Source of the DNA: Flavitalea sp966112615
GTDB lineage: Bacteria; Bacteroidota; Bacteroidia; Chitinophagales; Chitinophagaceae
Length of the DNA stretch: 64,000 bases
Assembly: GCA_966112615.1 (NCBI GenBank)
Contig: CBHWDO010000009.1
Location: forward strand, 62,001 to 126,000
Direction: 5' to 3'
The notes below the pieces were generated by a model, which was given only the letters and a program-made list of their open reading frames with translations, was not told where the DNA came from and did not search any database. Positions 51,139 through 59,152 of this stretch are shown here, piece by piece. Within the stretch, counting starts at the first letter, position 1; the number at the start of each line of letters is the position of its first letter. The position numbers and the translations under genes are program-made.

Positions 51139-52791
51139 CTACTTATACAGAAGCTCATAATACTCCGCCGCCATTCTACCACTCTCAAACTGGAATCTTA
51201 CATCTTTCATTCCGTTCTGACAGATCTGTCTCCAGGTATCGGGAGCATCGTAATAAGCTGGAAGGATTTCGTTCTCGAGGATCTCGTACAACTTGTTCAG
51301 ATCATACTCATCCTGCTCCGGAGTCGTCATGTTGTTGTAATCTGCTTTCGGGATTACAAAACCATTGTTTCCATGGTGTACAAATTCCGGGATCCATCCG
51401 TCATCGGTAGAGAAGTTTACAGCTCCATTCATAGCTGCTGTCATACCACTGGTTCCGGATGCTTCACGCGGTACACGCGGATTGTTCAGCCAGATATCTG
51501 CAGCCTGCTTCAGCCTTTTTGATAATGCCAGCTCATACCCTACCAATACAGCCATATTCTTATAATTCCTGCTTAAATGAACCAGGTTATTGAATTCATT
51601 GATAGCCGGGTAATCCATTGGGTATGGCTTTCCCGCCCAAATGATCTGTACCGGGTATTTTGTATTCGATAATAACTTTTCAAAACGCTCTTTATCACGC
51701 GTGATCATTTCTGCGCGCTTATATCCCGCAAATCTTCTTGCCCACACGATCGTCAATACATTCGGATCAAAGATCTTTCCTGTCTGGTCTGCAACGATCT
51801 CAAACGCCCTGCGCTTCAGGTATTTTTTTCGATCATCATACATGGCATCATTGCGCTCATCATATGCTTTGTATAATTGCTTGTCCGACCAGTACCTGTA
51901 ATTCTGCGCATTCGTGATGTGAATGATCGGGCATACTCCTTCATGCTTCTGCCACATATGTCGAGATACTTCTCCATGCAACCTGGAAACTCCATTCGAT
52001 AAATGAGCAAATCGAAGCGCTACCAGTGAATGGTTGAACTGATCATCCTGCATGCCAGTCAGGTCGCGGACTTCCTGCAATCCTAAACCGCAGAAATAAC
52101 TCATTTTATGACAAAGATGAATATCGTGCTTTTCATTCCCTGCTTCTTCAGGTGTATGCGTGGTGAATACAAGGCGCTTCTTCACTTCATCAACACTTCC
52201 AAACTTCTTGTAGAGATAGAATACAGAACTCACACCATGTGCTTCGTTCAAATGGTATAATTCCGGATTGAATCCAAGCTCATCGATCAGTTTGGCACCA
52301 CCTACACCCAGCAAAATGAATTGCGCGACTTTGGTTGCCACATTCGCATCATACAAACGATGCGTGATGGTTTGAGAAACGTAATCATTCTCCGGGCAAT
52401 CTGTACTCAATAAGAATAATGGAGCTGTCTGGAATGTATCAGGATTCAGGTACAATGCTTTTACCCAAACCGGATGATCATGGATCAATATCTGGAATTT
52501 GATCCCGGTATCTTCCAGGAAACTGTAATTCTTTTCCATCCAGGTTGTCTGGAGTGTCTGGTCCTGGTTCCTGGCCTGGTCATAATAACCATACTTCCAG
52601 AGAATCCCAATCCCAATCATATTCTGACGCAGCTCGTAGGCACTTCTTAAATGTGATCCTGAAAGAAATCCAAGTCCTCCGCTGTAGATCTTCAATGGCT
52701 GATGAATAGCAAACTCCATTGAGAAGTAAGCCACCCGCTTGGCATATCGGTCATCAACAGGATAAGGAACCTTGTAGTTTAAAAAACTCAT
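51139..52791 (-). CDS. GT35-family alpha-glucan phosphorylase-like protein lacking the PLP lysine
   Basis: A 550-residue protein of the short alpha-glucan phosphorylase group: KRVAYFSMEFAIHQPLKIYS, GGLGFLSGSHLRSAYEL, HLNEAHGVSSVFYLYKKFG, FTTHTPEEAGNEKH, VWARRFAGYKRAEMITRD, PVQIIWAGKPYP and NNPRVPREASGTSGM. In true phosphorylases the lysine binding pyridoxal phosphate follows this last motif (EASGTSGMK); here it is Thr451 (ATG ACA in the gene, read directly). The protein is probably not a PLP-dependent phosphorylase; it might be a glucan-binding or glycosyltransferase-like relative. Cytoplasmic, single gene. Confidence 0.85.
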   Translation of the reverse strand: MSFLNYKVPYPVDDRYAKRVAYFSMEFAIHQPLKIYSGGLGFLSGSHLRSAYELRQNMIGIGILWKYGYYDQARNQDQTLQTTWMEKNYSFLEDTGIKFQILIHDHPVWVKALYLNPDTFQTAPLFLLSTDCPENDYVSQTITHRLYDANVATKVAQFILLGVGGAKLIDELGFNPELYHLNEAHGVSSVFYLYKKFGSVDEVKKRLVFTTHTPEEAGNEKHDIHLCHKMSYFCGLGLQEVRDLTGMQDDQFNHSLVALRFAHLSNGVSRLHGEVSRHMWQKHEGVCPIIHITNAQNYRYWSDKQLYKAYDERNDAMYDDRKKYLKRRAFEIVADQTGKIFDPNVLTIVWARRFAGYKRAEMITRDKERFEKLLSNTKYPVQIIWAGKPYPMDYPAINEFNNLVHLSRNYKNMAVLVGYELALSKRLKQAADIWLNNPRVPREASGTSGMTAAMNGAVNFSTDDGWIPEFVHHGNNGFVIPKADYNNMTTPEQDEYDLNKLYEILENEILPAYYDAPDTWRQICQNGMKDVRFQFESGRMAAEYYELLYK

Positions 52792-52871
52792 AGCTATCTA
52801 ATCTTTAGGGGGTTATACTATTATGTATTTTATACACATTCGACTGCAATATAGTTCGAAAAATCTGTTTA

Positions 52872-53846
52872 TTATTTTTTCTTCTTTGAGGACCTGGACG
52901 AAGCTTCTTTTTTGCGCGGATATGTTCCTTCAAAGAAACATTTGATATCACGATAGGATCCGCAACCTTCTAATTCTTTCATGGTCACGTTTGAAGATCC
53001 GAAAGTAAACTCTATGGTGCATGGATTACCGGCTTCCTTGTACTGAGCCGTTTTTGCCGAAACCATTCTTACTGTACCTTTCAATTCGCCATTACATTCG
53101 CCTTTATCTTTCTCAAAATGAACAAAAAATAATAACTCCTTATCATTCTTCCCGTCTCTGAAGGAAACGAAATTCTTCTTGTCTTTTATATAATCTCCTG
53201 CAAGCTTATTTTTCCTGCTAAGTGTATCTATTGGGTTGATGATATCTTCGATCATTTCTGTATTCGGCTCTGTCAGGATGAGCGTGAACTCATTCACTCC
53301 ACTATTGAATACATAGATATTCCTTTTGTAATTGGCCAGGTCGCCGGTCTTCTTCTTCTCTTTGTATGTAGTGATCTGGTATTTCTTATCCAGCGAAGCA
53401 TAATTTACTGGATATGCAGCATCTTTTTTCAGGAGGGTCATGCTGTTCAGGTATTGCTGGTCTTTGTTAAAACAGGAAAGAATAGCCACTTTTTTTGATC
53501 CCTGCACAGCCTGGATGAACAGGTATGTTTCCTTGTCCTTCTCTTCCACCCTTCCCAGCGGGTAGATCTTCGGTTTGCCTTCTTTCCCAAATTCCCGGGT
53601 CAAAACCGAATCCGGAATGAATTGCTTAAAGATCTTATTACCTATTAATAAGGAATCATCTCTTTTTTTATCAAGCGTGCTGTCATATACCGTAAATGGA
53701 AGTTTGATCTCCGGAAAGAATTCAATAAAATCAGCCACCTCAATTGTCTCCGCTTCCTGGTCATCCTTCAAAGAAACCTTTTTGTTATTCTTACAAGCCG
53801 TACCGATCAAACTAAAGCAAACGATCCAAAACAAGATTTTTCGCAT
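52872..53846 (-). CDS. Lipoprotein of unknown function with basic tail
   Basis: About 324 residues from MRKILFWIVCFSLIGTACKN, a lipoprotein signal with Cys about 18. The mature part is lysine/aspartate-rich with beta-strand patterns (FFPEIKLPFTVYDSTL, KETYLFIQAVQGSKKVAILS, IYVFNSGVNEFTLILTEPN, KELLFFVHFEKDKGECNGEL, GTVRMVSAKTAQYKEAGNPC, TIEFTFGSSNVTMKELEGC). Four cysteines in the last third may form disulfides. It ends in a very basic tail (SSRSSKKKK). No family recognised. Divergent from the mntR operon with 130 bp between. Confidence 0.7.
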   Translation of the reverse strand: MRKILFWIVCFSLIGTACKNNKKVSLKDDQEAETIEVADFIEFFPEIKLPFTVYDSTLDKKRDDSLLIGNKIFKQFIPDSVLTREFGKEGKPKIYPLGRVEEKDKETYLFIQAVQGSKKVAILSCFNKDQQYLNSMTLLKKDAAYPVNYASLDKKYQITTYKEKKKTGDLANYKRNIYVFNSGVNEFTLILTEPNTEMIEDIINPIDTLSRKNKLAGDYIKDKKNFVSFRDGKNDKELLFFVHFEKDKGECNGELKGTVRMVSAKTAQYKEAGNPCTIEFTFGSSNVTMKELEGCGSYRDIKCFFEGTYPRKKEASSRSSKKKK

Positions 53847-53925
53847 AAACAGATCCAATTAAGCCCTTAAAAGTACCAATTCATACATAAAACAGAGGAA
53901 ATATTCTTCCGGTAAAATTTTTATT

Positions 53926-53952
53926 TTTAGATTTACCTAAATTTATTTTTAG
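53926..53952. promoter_or_regulatory. Candidate DtxR/MntR-type operator: three phased half-sites
   Basis: TTTAG (53926-53930), CTAAA (53937-53941) and TTTAG (53948-53952) alternate in orientation with exactly 11 bp between successive starts, so adjacent pairs form inverted repeats TTTAG-N6-CTAAA and CTAAA-N6-TTTAG. It lies 24 bp before the mntR-like ATG. DtxR-family boxes are A/T-rich palindromes of the TTAGG/CCTAA type, so autoregulation of mntR-mntH by metal is likely. Confidence 0.65.
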
Positions 53953-53976
53953 ACCTGCAAAAGAAATTGGATCAAC

Positions 53977-54633
53977 ATGAAAGTTTCCTCGAGTAAAGAA
54001 AATTACCTGAAAGCCATCTATCACCTGCAGGAAGGTGAAGGGATGGTCACTACCAACGACCTGGCTCGGGAACTCAATACCAGGGCGGCTTCCGTGACCG
54101 ACATGCTCAAAAAACTCAAGGAACAGAAGCTGCTGATCTATGAAAAATACCAGGGTTTCAAACTAAGCAATGATGGTAAGAAAATGGCCATCCAGATCAT
54201 CCGTAAACACCGGCTCTGGGAATTTTTCCTTGTTGAAAAATTGAATTTCGGCTGGGAAGAAGTGCATGAATTGGCGGAAGAACTGGAACATATCCATAGT
54301 AAAAAACTGATCGACCGCCTGGATGAATTCCTGGGCTTTCCGCAATCAGATCCTCATGGAGATCCTATTCCAGACAGCAATGGAAAGTTTTCGATCCGTA
54401 AAGACATTAATCTGCTCGACCTGGAATTGAACCGTGAAGGAATTGTTTCTAATATCAGCGACCAGTCGGCCGAAATGCTCGAACTCCTCACCCACAAAGA
54501 GATTGCACTGGGCAGCAAGATCGAGATCTCAAAAAGGTTTTCATTCGACAATTCTCTTGAAGTAAAAATAAAGAACCAGCCACCGATCACCCTAAGTGAA
54601 ACCGTGGCTAAAAATATATATGTGAAAGTATGA
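53977..54633 (+). CDS. DtxR/MntR-family metal-dependent repressor
   Basis: A 218-residue protein. N-terminal winged helix (ENYLKAIYHLQEGEGMVTTN, DLARELNTRAASVTDMLKKL, LIYEKYQGFKLSNDGKKMAI), the dimerisation/metal domain (IIRKHRLWEFFLVEKLNFGW, EEVHELAEELEHIHSKKLID, FPQSDPHGDPIP) and a C-terminal SH3-like FeoA domain (about 150-218, LLTHKEIALGSKIEIS). Length fits the three-domain IdeR/SloR group. Its stop overlaps the start of the Nramp gene (ATGA), which strongly suggests manganese (or iron) control of uptake. Not given a symbol because Mn versus Fe specificity cannot be read. Confidence 0.9.
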   Translation: MKVSSSKENYLKAIYHLQEGEGMVTTNDLARELNTRAASVTDMLKKLKEQKLLIYEKYQGFKLSNDGKKMAIQIIRKHRLWEFFLVEKLNFGWEEVHELAEELEHIHSKKLIDRLDEFLGFPQSDPHGDPIPDSNGKFSIRKDINLLDLELNREGIVSNISDQSAEMLELLTHKEIALGSKIEISKRFSFDNSLEVKIKNQPPITLSETVAKNIYVKV

Positions 54634-56507
54634 TGTTCCATCAATCGGGCGATGCATCACTCAGCGAAGTGCATGAATCGGTAGAGATCAACAAGAAAAA
54701 AGGATTAAGAAAGATCCTCGCATTTTTCGGACCGGCTTACCTGATCAGTGTAGGTTATATGGATCCGGGGAACTGGGCAACTGACCTTGCAGGCGGAAGT
54801 AAATTCGGTTACTCGCTGTTATGGGTTCTGCTCATGAGTAATATCATGGCATTATTGCTGCAAAGTTTATCAGCACGACTCGGAATAGTTCGAAAGCGCG
54901 ACCTGGCGCAGGCTAACCGTGAAACCTATCCTAAAGGGATCAATTTCATCCTGTACATTCTGGCCGAGGTTGCCATTGCAGCAACAGATCTTGCGGAAGT
55001 TCTTGGTATGGCTATCGGGATCCATTTGCTTACTGGTCTTCCTTTAATTTGGGGTGTTTCCATCACCATCCTTGATACCTTCCTGCTACTATTTCTGCAG
55101 CGGCTGGGTATGCGGAAAATGGAAGCTTTCATCATCAGCCTGGTGGCCATTGTAGCCCTGTCCTTTTTAATTGAAATCATACTGGCCAAACCGGTTCCTT
55201 CCGAAGTTGTACAGGGATTTATCCCGGGTTTCAAGAATGAAGAAGCGCTCTACATTGCCATCGGGATCATTGGTGCTACGGTGATGCCGCATAATCTTTA
55301 CCTGCATTCAGCCCTGGTCCAGACAAGAAAGATCCAGAAGACTCCGCAGGGAATTAAACAGGCACTCAAGTATAATTTCATTGATTCCACCATAGCACTC
55401 AATATTGCATTTCTCGTCAATGCGGCCATACTGGTGCTTGCTGCTACTGTATTTTTTAAAACCGGTAGAACCGAAGTGGCAGAGATAAAGACCGCGCATG
55501 AACTCCTCTCTCCGCTCCTGGGTTCACAAATGGCTCCAATGCTTTTTGCCATTGCGCTGATAGCAGCCGGGCAATCATCCACTATCACCGGAACACTTGC
55601 AGGACAAATAGTAATGGAAGGATATCTTCAACTAAGGATCAATCCATGGGTGAGAAGACTATTGACAAGGTTGATCGCCATTCTTCCTGCCTTCCTGGTT
55701 ATCTATATTTCGGGCGATGACCAGGTAGACGCCCTGCTTGTTTTATCGCAGGTTATTTTGAGTCTTCAACTCGGATTTGCGATCATTCCATTGATCCATT
55801 TTGTGAGTGATAAAAAGACAATGGGCGAATTCACCATCAGCAGATTAACCCAGGCCTTTGCATGGATCATTGCTTCGGTGCTTGTTTATCTTAATTTGAA
55901 AATGCTTATTAATGAAGCCAGTGGAGTGTTTGATGAACCAGGAAATTTGATTGGAAAAATTTTGATCGTTGTGGGTGGGATACTCTTCTTTTTACTCTTA
56001 CTCTACACAACCTTCTACCCGATCTTCAGTAAAAGATCCAAGGCAGCGATCGGCATGCATAAAGGAATGGATAAATCATTGAAGCTTGATATTCCAAAAT
56101 ACAGGTCGATTGCCATTGCGCTTGAATTCAGTGAATATGATGAAAAGCTGATCGCAGCTGCATTGGGTCAAAAGCATGAGGATTCTGAATTCATCCTGAT
56201 ACATATCGTGGAAAGTGCTTCCGCAAGATTGCTTGGAAAAGATACCGGTGATTTTGAAACGGATAAAGATGCAGAACAAATGCAATCCTATATCGCCCAA
56301 TTACAACAGAATGGCCTGAAAGTGCAGGGTGTATTGGGTTTCAGAAACCGGTCGCAGGAAATTGCAAGGATTGTAAAAGAAAAGAATGCCGACATGCTTG
56401 TTATCGGTGCACATGGACATAGCGGAATGAAAGACTGGTTATATGGGGAAACTATCAATTCAGTAAGACATGCGGTGAGTGCACAGATCCTGATCGTGAA
56501 TCTTTAA
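54630..56507 (+). CDS. mntH: Nramp (MntH-type) metal transporter fused to a universal stress protein domain
   Basis: A 625-residue protein. Residues about 25-465 are an Nramp transporter of 11-12 TM segments with metal-site motifs MDPGNWATDLAGGSKFGYSL in TM1 and ATVMPHNLYLHSALVQTR in TM6, and the conserved AAGQSSTITGTLAGQIVMEG. Residues about 490-625 form a UspA domain (RSIAIALEFSEYDEKLIAAA, ADMLVIGAHGHSGMKDWLYG, SVRHAVSAQILIVNL), with the G-x2-G-x9-G nucleotide-binding pattern. Imports divalent metals, mainly Mn(II), with protons. The Usp part may sense ATP. It overlaps mntR by 4 bp and the convergent Crp-like gene by 4 bp. Confidence 0.93.
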   Translation: MMFHQSGDASLSEVHESVEINKKKGLRKILAFFGPAYLISVGYMDPGNWATDLAGGSKFGYSLLWVLLMSNIMALLLQSLSARLGIVRKRDLAQANRETYPKGINFILYILAEVAIAATDLAEVLGMAIGIHLLTGLPLIWGVSITILDTFLLLFLQRLGMRKMEAFIISLVAIVALSFLIEIILAKPVPSEVVQGFIPGFKNEEALYIAIGIIGATVMPHNLYLHSALVQTRKIQKTPQGIKQALKYNFIDSTIALNIAFLVNAAILVLAATVFFKTGRTEVAEIKTAHELLSPLLGSQMAPMLFAIALIAAGQSSTITGTLAGQIVMEGYLQLRINPWVRRLLTRLIAILPAFLVIYISGDDQVDALLVLSQVILSLQLGFAIIPLIHFVSDKKTMGEFTISRLTQAFAWIIASVLVYLNLKMLINEASGVFDEPGNLIGKILIVVGGILFFLLLLYTTFYPIFSKRSKAAIGMHKGMDKSLKLDIPKYRSIAIALEFSEYDEKLIAAALGQKHEDSEFILIHIVESASARLLGKDTGDFETDKDAEQMQSYIAQLQQNGLKVQGVLGFRNRSQEIARIVKEKNADMLVIGAHGHSGMKDWLYGETINSVRHAVSAQILIVNL

Positions 56508-57109
56508 TTTTTTCTTACAAGATGTTTTAACCTGCTAAAAGTTTCAGGTTTGATATTAAGGTAGGATGCAAGAATTTTCTGGGGCACTCTCTGTAACATA
56601 TGAGGGTGCTCTTCTACATAATCCAGGAATCTTTCACGCGTTGATTTTTTCAACTGCATATAATAGCGGGCATCTTTTTTCAGGAACATATAGGTAACAA
56701 GTCGAAGACCCAATTCCTCTGCCCCATCAATATGTTTCAATGCATATTGAACATGATCATAATGCATACTCAACACAACTGAATCTTCGAGTGATTCCAA
56801 TACAACCTGTGTTGGCACCTGTAAATGAAAAGATCCTTCCGACTGGATCAAATGCCCTTCTGTAGCCAGTTGTAAGGTGGTTTCCTTTTTTCCTGCAACA
56901 ATGTATTTACGTACCAAACCTTTCACTACAAAATTCAGGTACTGGTCAACTTCACCTTCTGCAAGTATGATGGATTTCTTCTTGAAATGCCTGACTTCAA
57001 AATATGGAAACAGCCTGCTGATATCTTTTGGACTAACGATCGAAAACCTTGAAAAGAACTTCAGGATCTGGTCATAATAAGGATCAATATTTGAAGTGTT
57101 TTTATGCAT
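56504..57109 (-). CDS. Crp/Fnr-family transcriptional regulator (second of a tandem pair)
   Basis: A 201-residue protein. Cyclic-nucleotide-binding-type beta roll at about 30-135 (FEVRHFKKKSIILAEGEVDQ, YLNFVVKGLVRKYIVAGKKE, TTLQLATEGHLIQSEGSFHL) and a C-terminal HTH (MLQRVPQKILASYLNIKPET, FSRLKHLVRKN). The HTH is of the short type frequent in Bacteroidota. It is paralogous to the upstream gene and overlaps it by 8 bp. Effector unknown. Confidence 0.9.
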   Translation of the reverse strand: MHKNTSNIDPYYDQILKFFSRFSIVSPKDISRLFPYFEVRHFKKKSIILAEGEVDQYLNFVVKGLVRKYIVAGKKETTLQLATEGHLIQSEGSFHLQVPTQVVLESLEDSVVLSMHYDHVQYALKHIDGAEELGLRLVTYMFLKKDARYYMQLKKSTRERFLDYVEEHPHMLQRVPQKILASYLNIKPETFSRLKHLVRKN

Positions 57110-57695
57110 GATGTCCTGCTAAAGATTCTTTATAAACATTTTTCAACCTGCTGAAGGTTTCAGGCTGAATGCTCAGGTAAGATGCCAGAAATTTTTGAGG
57201 GACACGTGCAACAAGTCCAGGGTTCTCATTACAAAACTTCACAAAACGCTGTTGGGTAGTGAGTTTGATCCGGTCGATCTCCCAGTTTTCTTTATCAATA
57301 AGTAATTGAGACATCAGCAATCTGCCTAGTCGCTGCCATTTTGTATCCATTCTGAAAAGCTCTTCAATACTTTCTCTTTTGAAAGAAATAAAACTGGTAG
57401 GCTCGATGGTTTCTGTACAATATAAAGATGGCTGGCCCGAAAGATAGGAATCAGAAGCGCATATGATGTCGCCTTCTCTTGCAATCTGCGTGATCACTTC
57501 TTCATCACCACGTAAAAAATATTTACGCACCAGGCCCTTCACAATAAAATTCAGGTAATTCTCTACTTCGCCTTCATACACAATGATGATCTTTTTATCA
57601 AAGTTGCGCATTTCTGCTTTCGACATCAGCAGGTCAATATCCGCATCTTCAAAAGGCATAAGGTTGAATAAATATTTTTTAATCTTATTGACCAT
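57102..57695 (-). CDS. Crp/Fnr-family transcriptional regulator (first of a tandem pair)
   Basis: A 197-residue protein. It has the same layout as its downstream paralogue: MRNFDKKIIIVYEGEVENYL, NFIVKGLVRKYFLRGDEEVI, TQIAREGDIICASDSYLSGQ, then FISFKRESIEELFRMD and the HTH region GLVARVPQKFLASYLSIQPE, TFSRLKNVYKESL. The two share the GLVRKY and ASYLxIxPETFSRLK segments, so they arose by duplication. A palindrome lies 24 bp upstream. Confidence 0.9.
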   Translation of the reverse strand: MVNKIKKYLFNLMPFEDADIDLLMSKAEMRNFDKKIIIVYEGEVENYLNFIVKGLVRKYFLRGDEEVITQIAREGDIICASDSYLSGQPSLYCTETIEPTSFISFKRESIEELFRMDTKWQRLGRLLMSQLLIDKENWEIDRIKLTTQQRFVKFCNENPGLVARVPQKFLASYLSIQPETFSRLKNVYKESLAGHHA

Positions 57696-57718
57696 ATCCG
57701 CAATATAATTAAACTAAA

Positions 57719-57739
57719 ATATATGTTTATGACATATAT
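57719..57739. promoter_or_regulatory. Palindrome ATATATG-N7-CATATAT between icd and the Crp pair
   Basis: A perfect 7-bp inverted repeat with a 7-bp spacer (TTTATGA), 21 bp in all, within the divergent region. The size suits a dimeric regulator such as the neighbouring Crp/Fnr proteins, perhaps autoregulation. AT-rich sequence makes chance occurrence possible. Confidence 0.4.
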
Positions 57740-57797
57740 CATATTTGGACATCGTAAATAGCAATTATTTTTTAATCCCAAACATGGCTTTATGCCT

Positions 57798-57805
57798 TAC
57801 TTTTG
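57798..57805 (+). promoter_or_regulatory. Bacteroidota-type -7 element (TACTTTTG) upstream of icd
   Basis: TACTTTTG fits TAnnTTTG and lies 26 bp before the icd ATG, giving a leader of about 20 nt. A T-run (57768-57773) stands where a -33 element would be expected, but there is no clear TTTG there. Confidence 0.45.
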
Positions 57806-57831
57806 CTCACCTGCTTAAAATTTGACACAAC

Positions 57832-59064
57832 ATGAAACAAAAAATCAAGGTAGCCAACCCGGTAGTTGAATTGGATGGAGATGAAATGACCAGGATCATC
57901 TGGAAGTTCATCAAAGACAAGCTTATCCTCCCTTATGTGGAACTCGATATTAAATACTTCGATCTCGGTATTGAATACCGCGATGAAACCAACGACCAGG
58001 TTACCATTGATGCGGCTAATGCCATCAAGCAATATGGCGTTGGTATCAAGTGTGCTACCATCACACCTGATGAAGCTAGGGTAAAAGAATTCAGCCTTAA
58101 GCAGATGTGGAAAAGCCCGAATGGGACCATCCGCAATATCCTCGACGGAACTGTATTTCGCGAACCTATCGTGATCAACAATATTCCAAGACTGGTTACC
58201 AACTGGACTGCGCCGATCATCGTTGGCCGTCATGCTTTCGGAGATCAGTATCGTGCCACTGATACCGTGATCAAAGGAAAAGGTAAACTTACCATGACCT
58301 TCACGCCGGAAGATGGTGGAGAACCACAGACCTTTGAAGTATTCAACTTTAAAGGAGATGGTGTTGCCATGACCATGTACAACACTGATGAAAGTATCAT
58401 TGGTTTTGCTAGAAGCTGTTTCAATATGGCATTGCAGAAAAAATGGCCGCTGTACCTGTCGACCAAGAATACTATTCTGAAAAAATATGATGGTCGTTTC
58501 AAGGATATCTTCGAAGACATCTATCAAAATGAATTCAAGCAAAAGTTTGATGAAGCAGGCATTGTGTATGAGCACCGCCTGATTGATGATATGGTTGCTT
58601 CTGCATTGAAGTGGAACGGAAACTTTGTTTGGGCATGTAAGAACTATGATGGCGACGTACAGAGTGATACTGTAGCACAGGGATTCGGTTCATTGGGATT
58701 AATGACTTCTGTGCTGGTAACTCCTGATGGAAAGACCATGGAAGCAGAAGCTGCACATGGTACTGTAACCCGTCACTACCGTGACCACCAAAAAGGCAAA
58801 CCAACTTCTACAAACCCGATCGCGTCGATTTTCGCATGGACAAGAGGGTTAGCTTTCCGCGGAAAGCTGGATGGAAACCAAGAGCTGATCGATTTTGCAA
58901 ATGCTTTGGAAGCAGTTTGTATCGAAACTGTTGAAAGCGGCAAAATGACCAAGGACCTTGCGGTATGTATTCATGGAAACAAGGTTGAACACGGTTCACA
59001 TTACCTGTACACTGAAGAATTCCTGGATGCAATCAACCAGAACCTGATTGCCAGGATGGGATAA
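57832..59064 (+). CDS. icd: NADP-dependent isocitrate dehydrogenase
   Basis: A 410-residue enzyme of the TCA cycle (isocitrate to 2-oxoglutarate), of the eukaryote-like homodimeric subfamily: VVELDGDEMTRIIWKFIKDK, VGIKCATITPDEARVKEFSL, KQMWKSPNGTIRNILDGTVF (substrate serine in SPNGTIRN), GRHAFGDQYRATD, YDGRFKDIFEDIYQNEFK, YEHRLIDDMVASALKWNG (metal aspartate) and AAHGTVTRHYRDHQKGKPT. Length as in the family. The strong terminator follows its stop. Divergent from the Crp pair. Confidence 0.97.
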   Translation: MKQKIKVANPVVELDGDEMTRIIWKFIKDKLILPYVELDIKYFDLGIEYRDETNDQVTIDAANAIKQYGVGIKCATITPDEARVKEFSLKQMWKSPNGTIRNILDGTVFREPIVINNIPRLVTNWTAPIIVGRHAFGDQYRATDTVIKGKGKLTMTFTPEDGGEPQTFEVFNFKGDGVAMTMYNTDESIIGFARSCFNMALQKKWPLYLSTKNTILKKYDGRFKDIFEDIYQNEFKQKFDEAGIVYEHRLIDDMVASALKWNGNFVWACKNYDGDVQSDTVAQGFGSLGLMTSVLVTPDGKTMEAEAAHGTVTRHYRDHQKGKPTSTNPIASIFAWTRGLAFRGKLDGNQELIDFANALEAVCIETVESGKMTKDLAVCIHGNKVEHGSHYLYTEEFLDAINQNLIARMG

Positions 59065-59086
59065 CTATTAATTCCTTATATTGTTA

Positions 59087-59113
59087 AGCACTGACCTGGT
59101 CAGTGCTTTTTTT
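59087..59113 (+). terminator. Terminator downstream of icd
   Basis: AGCACTGACC-T-GGTCAGTGCT followed by TTTTTT. An excellent intrinsic terminator between icd and the histidine kinase gene, so the two are separate units. Confidence 0.88.
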
Positions 59114-59152
59114 ATGTCCTGATTGATTCTAAATCATTAACTTCCTTATCCC

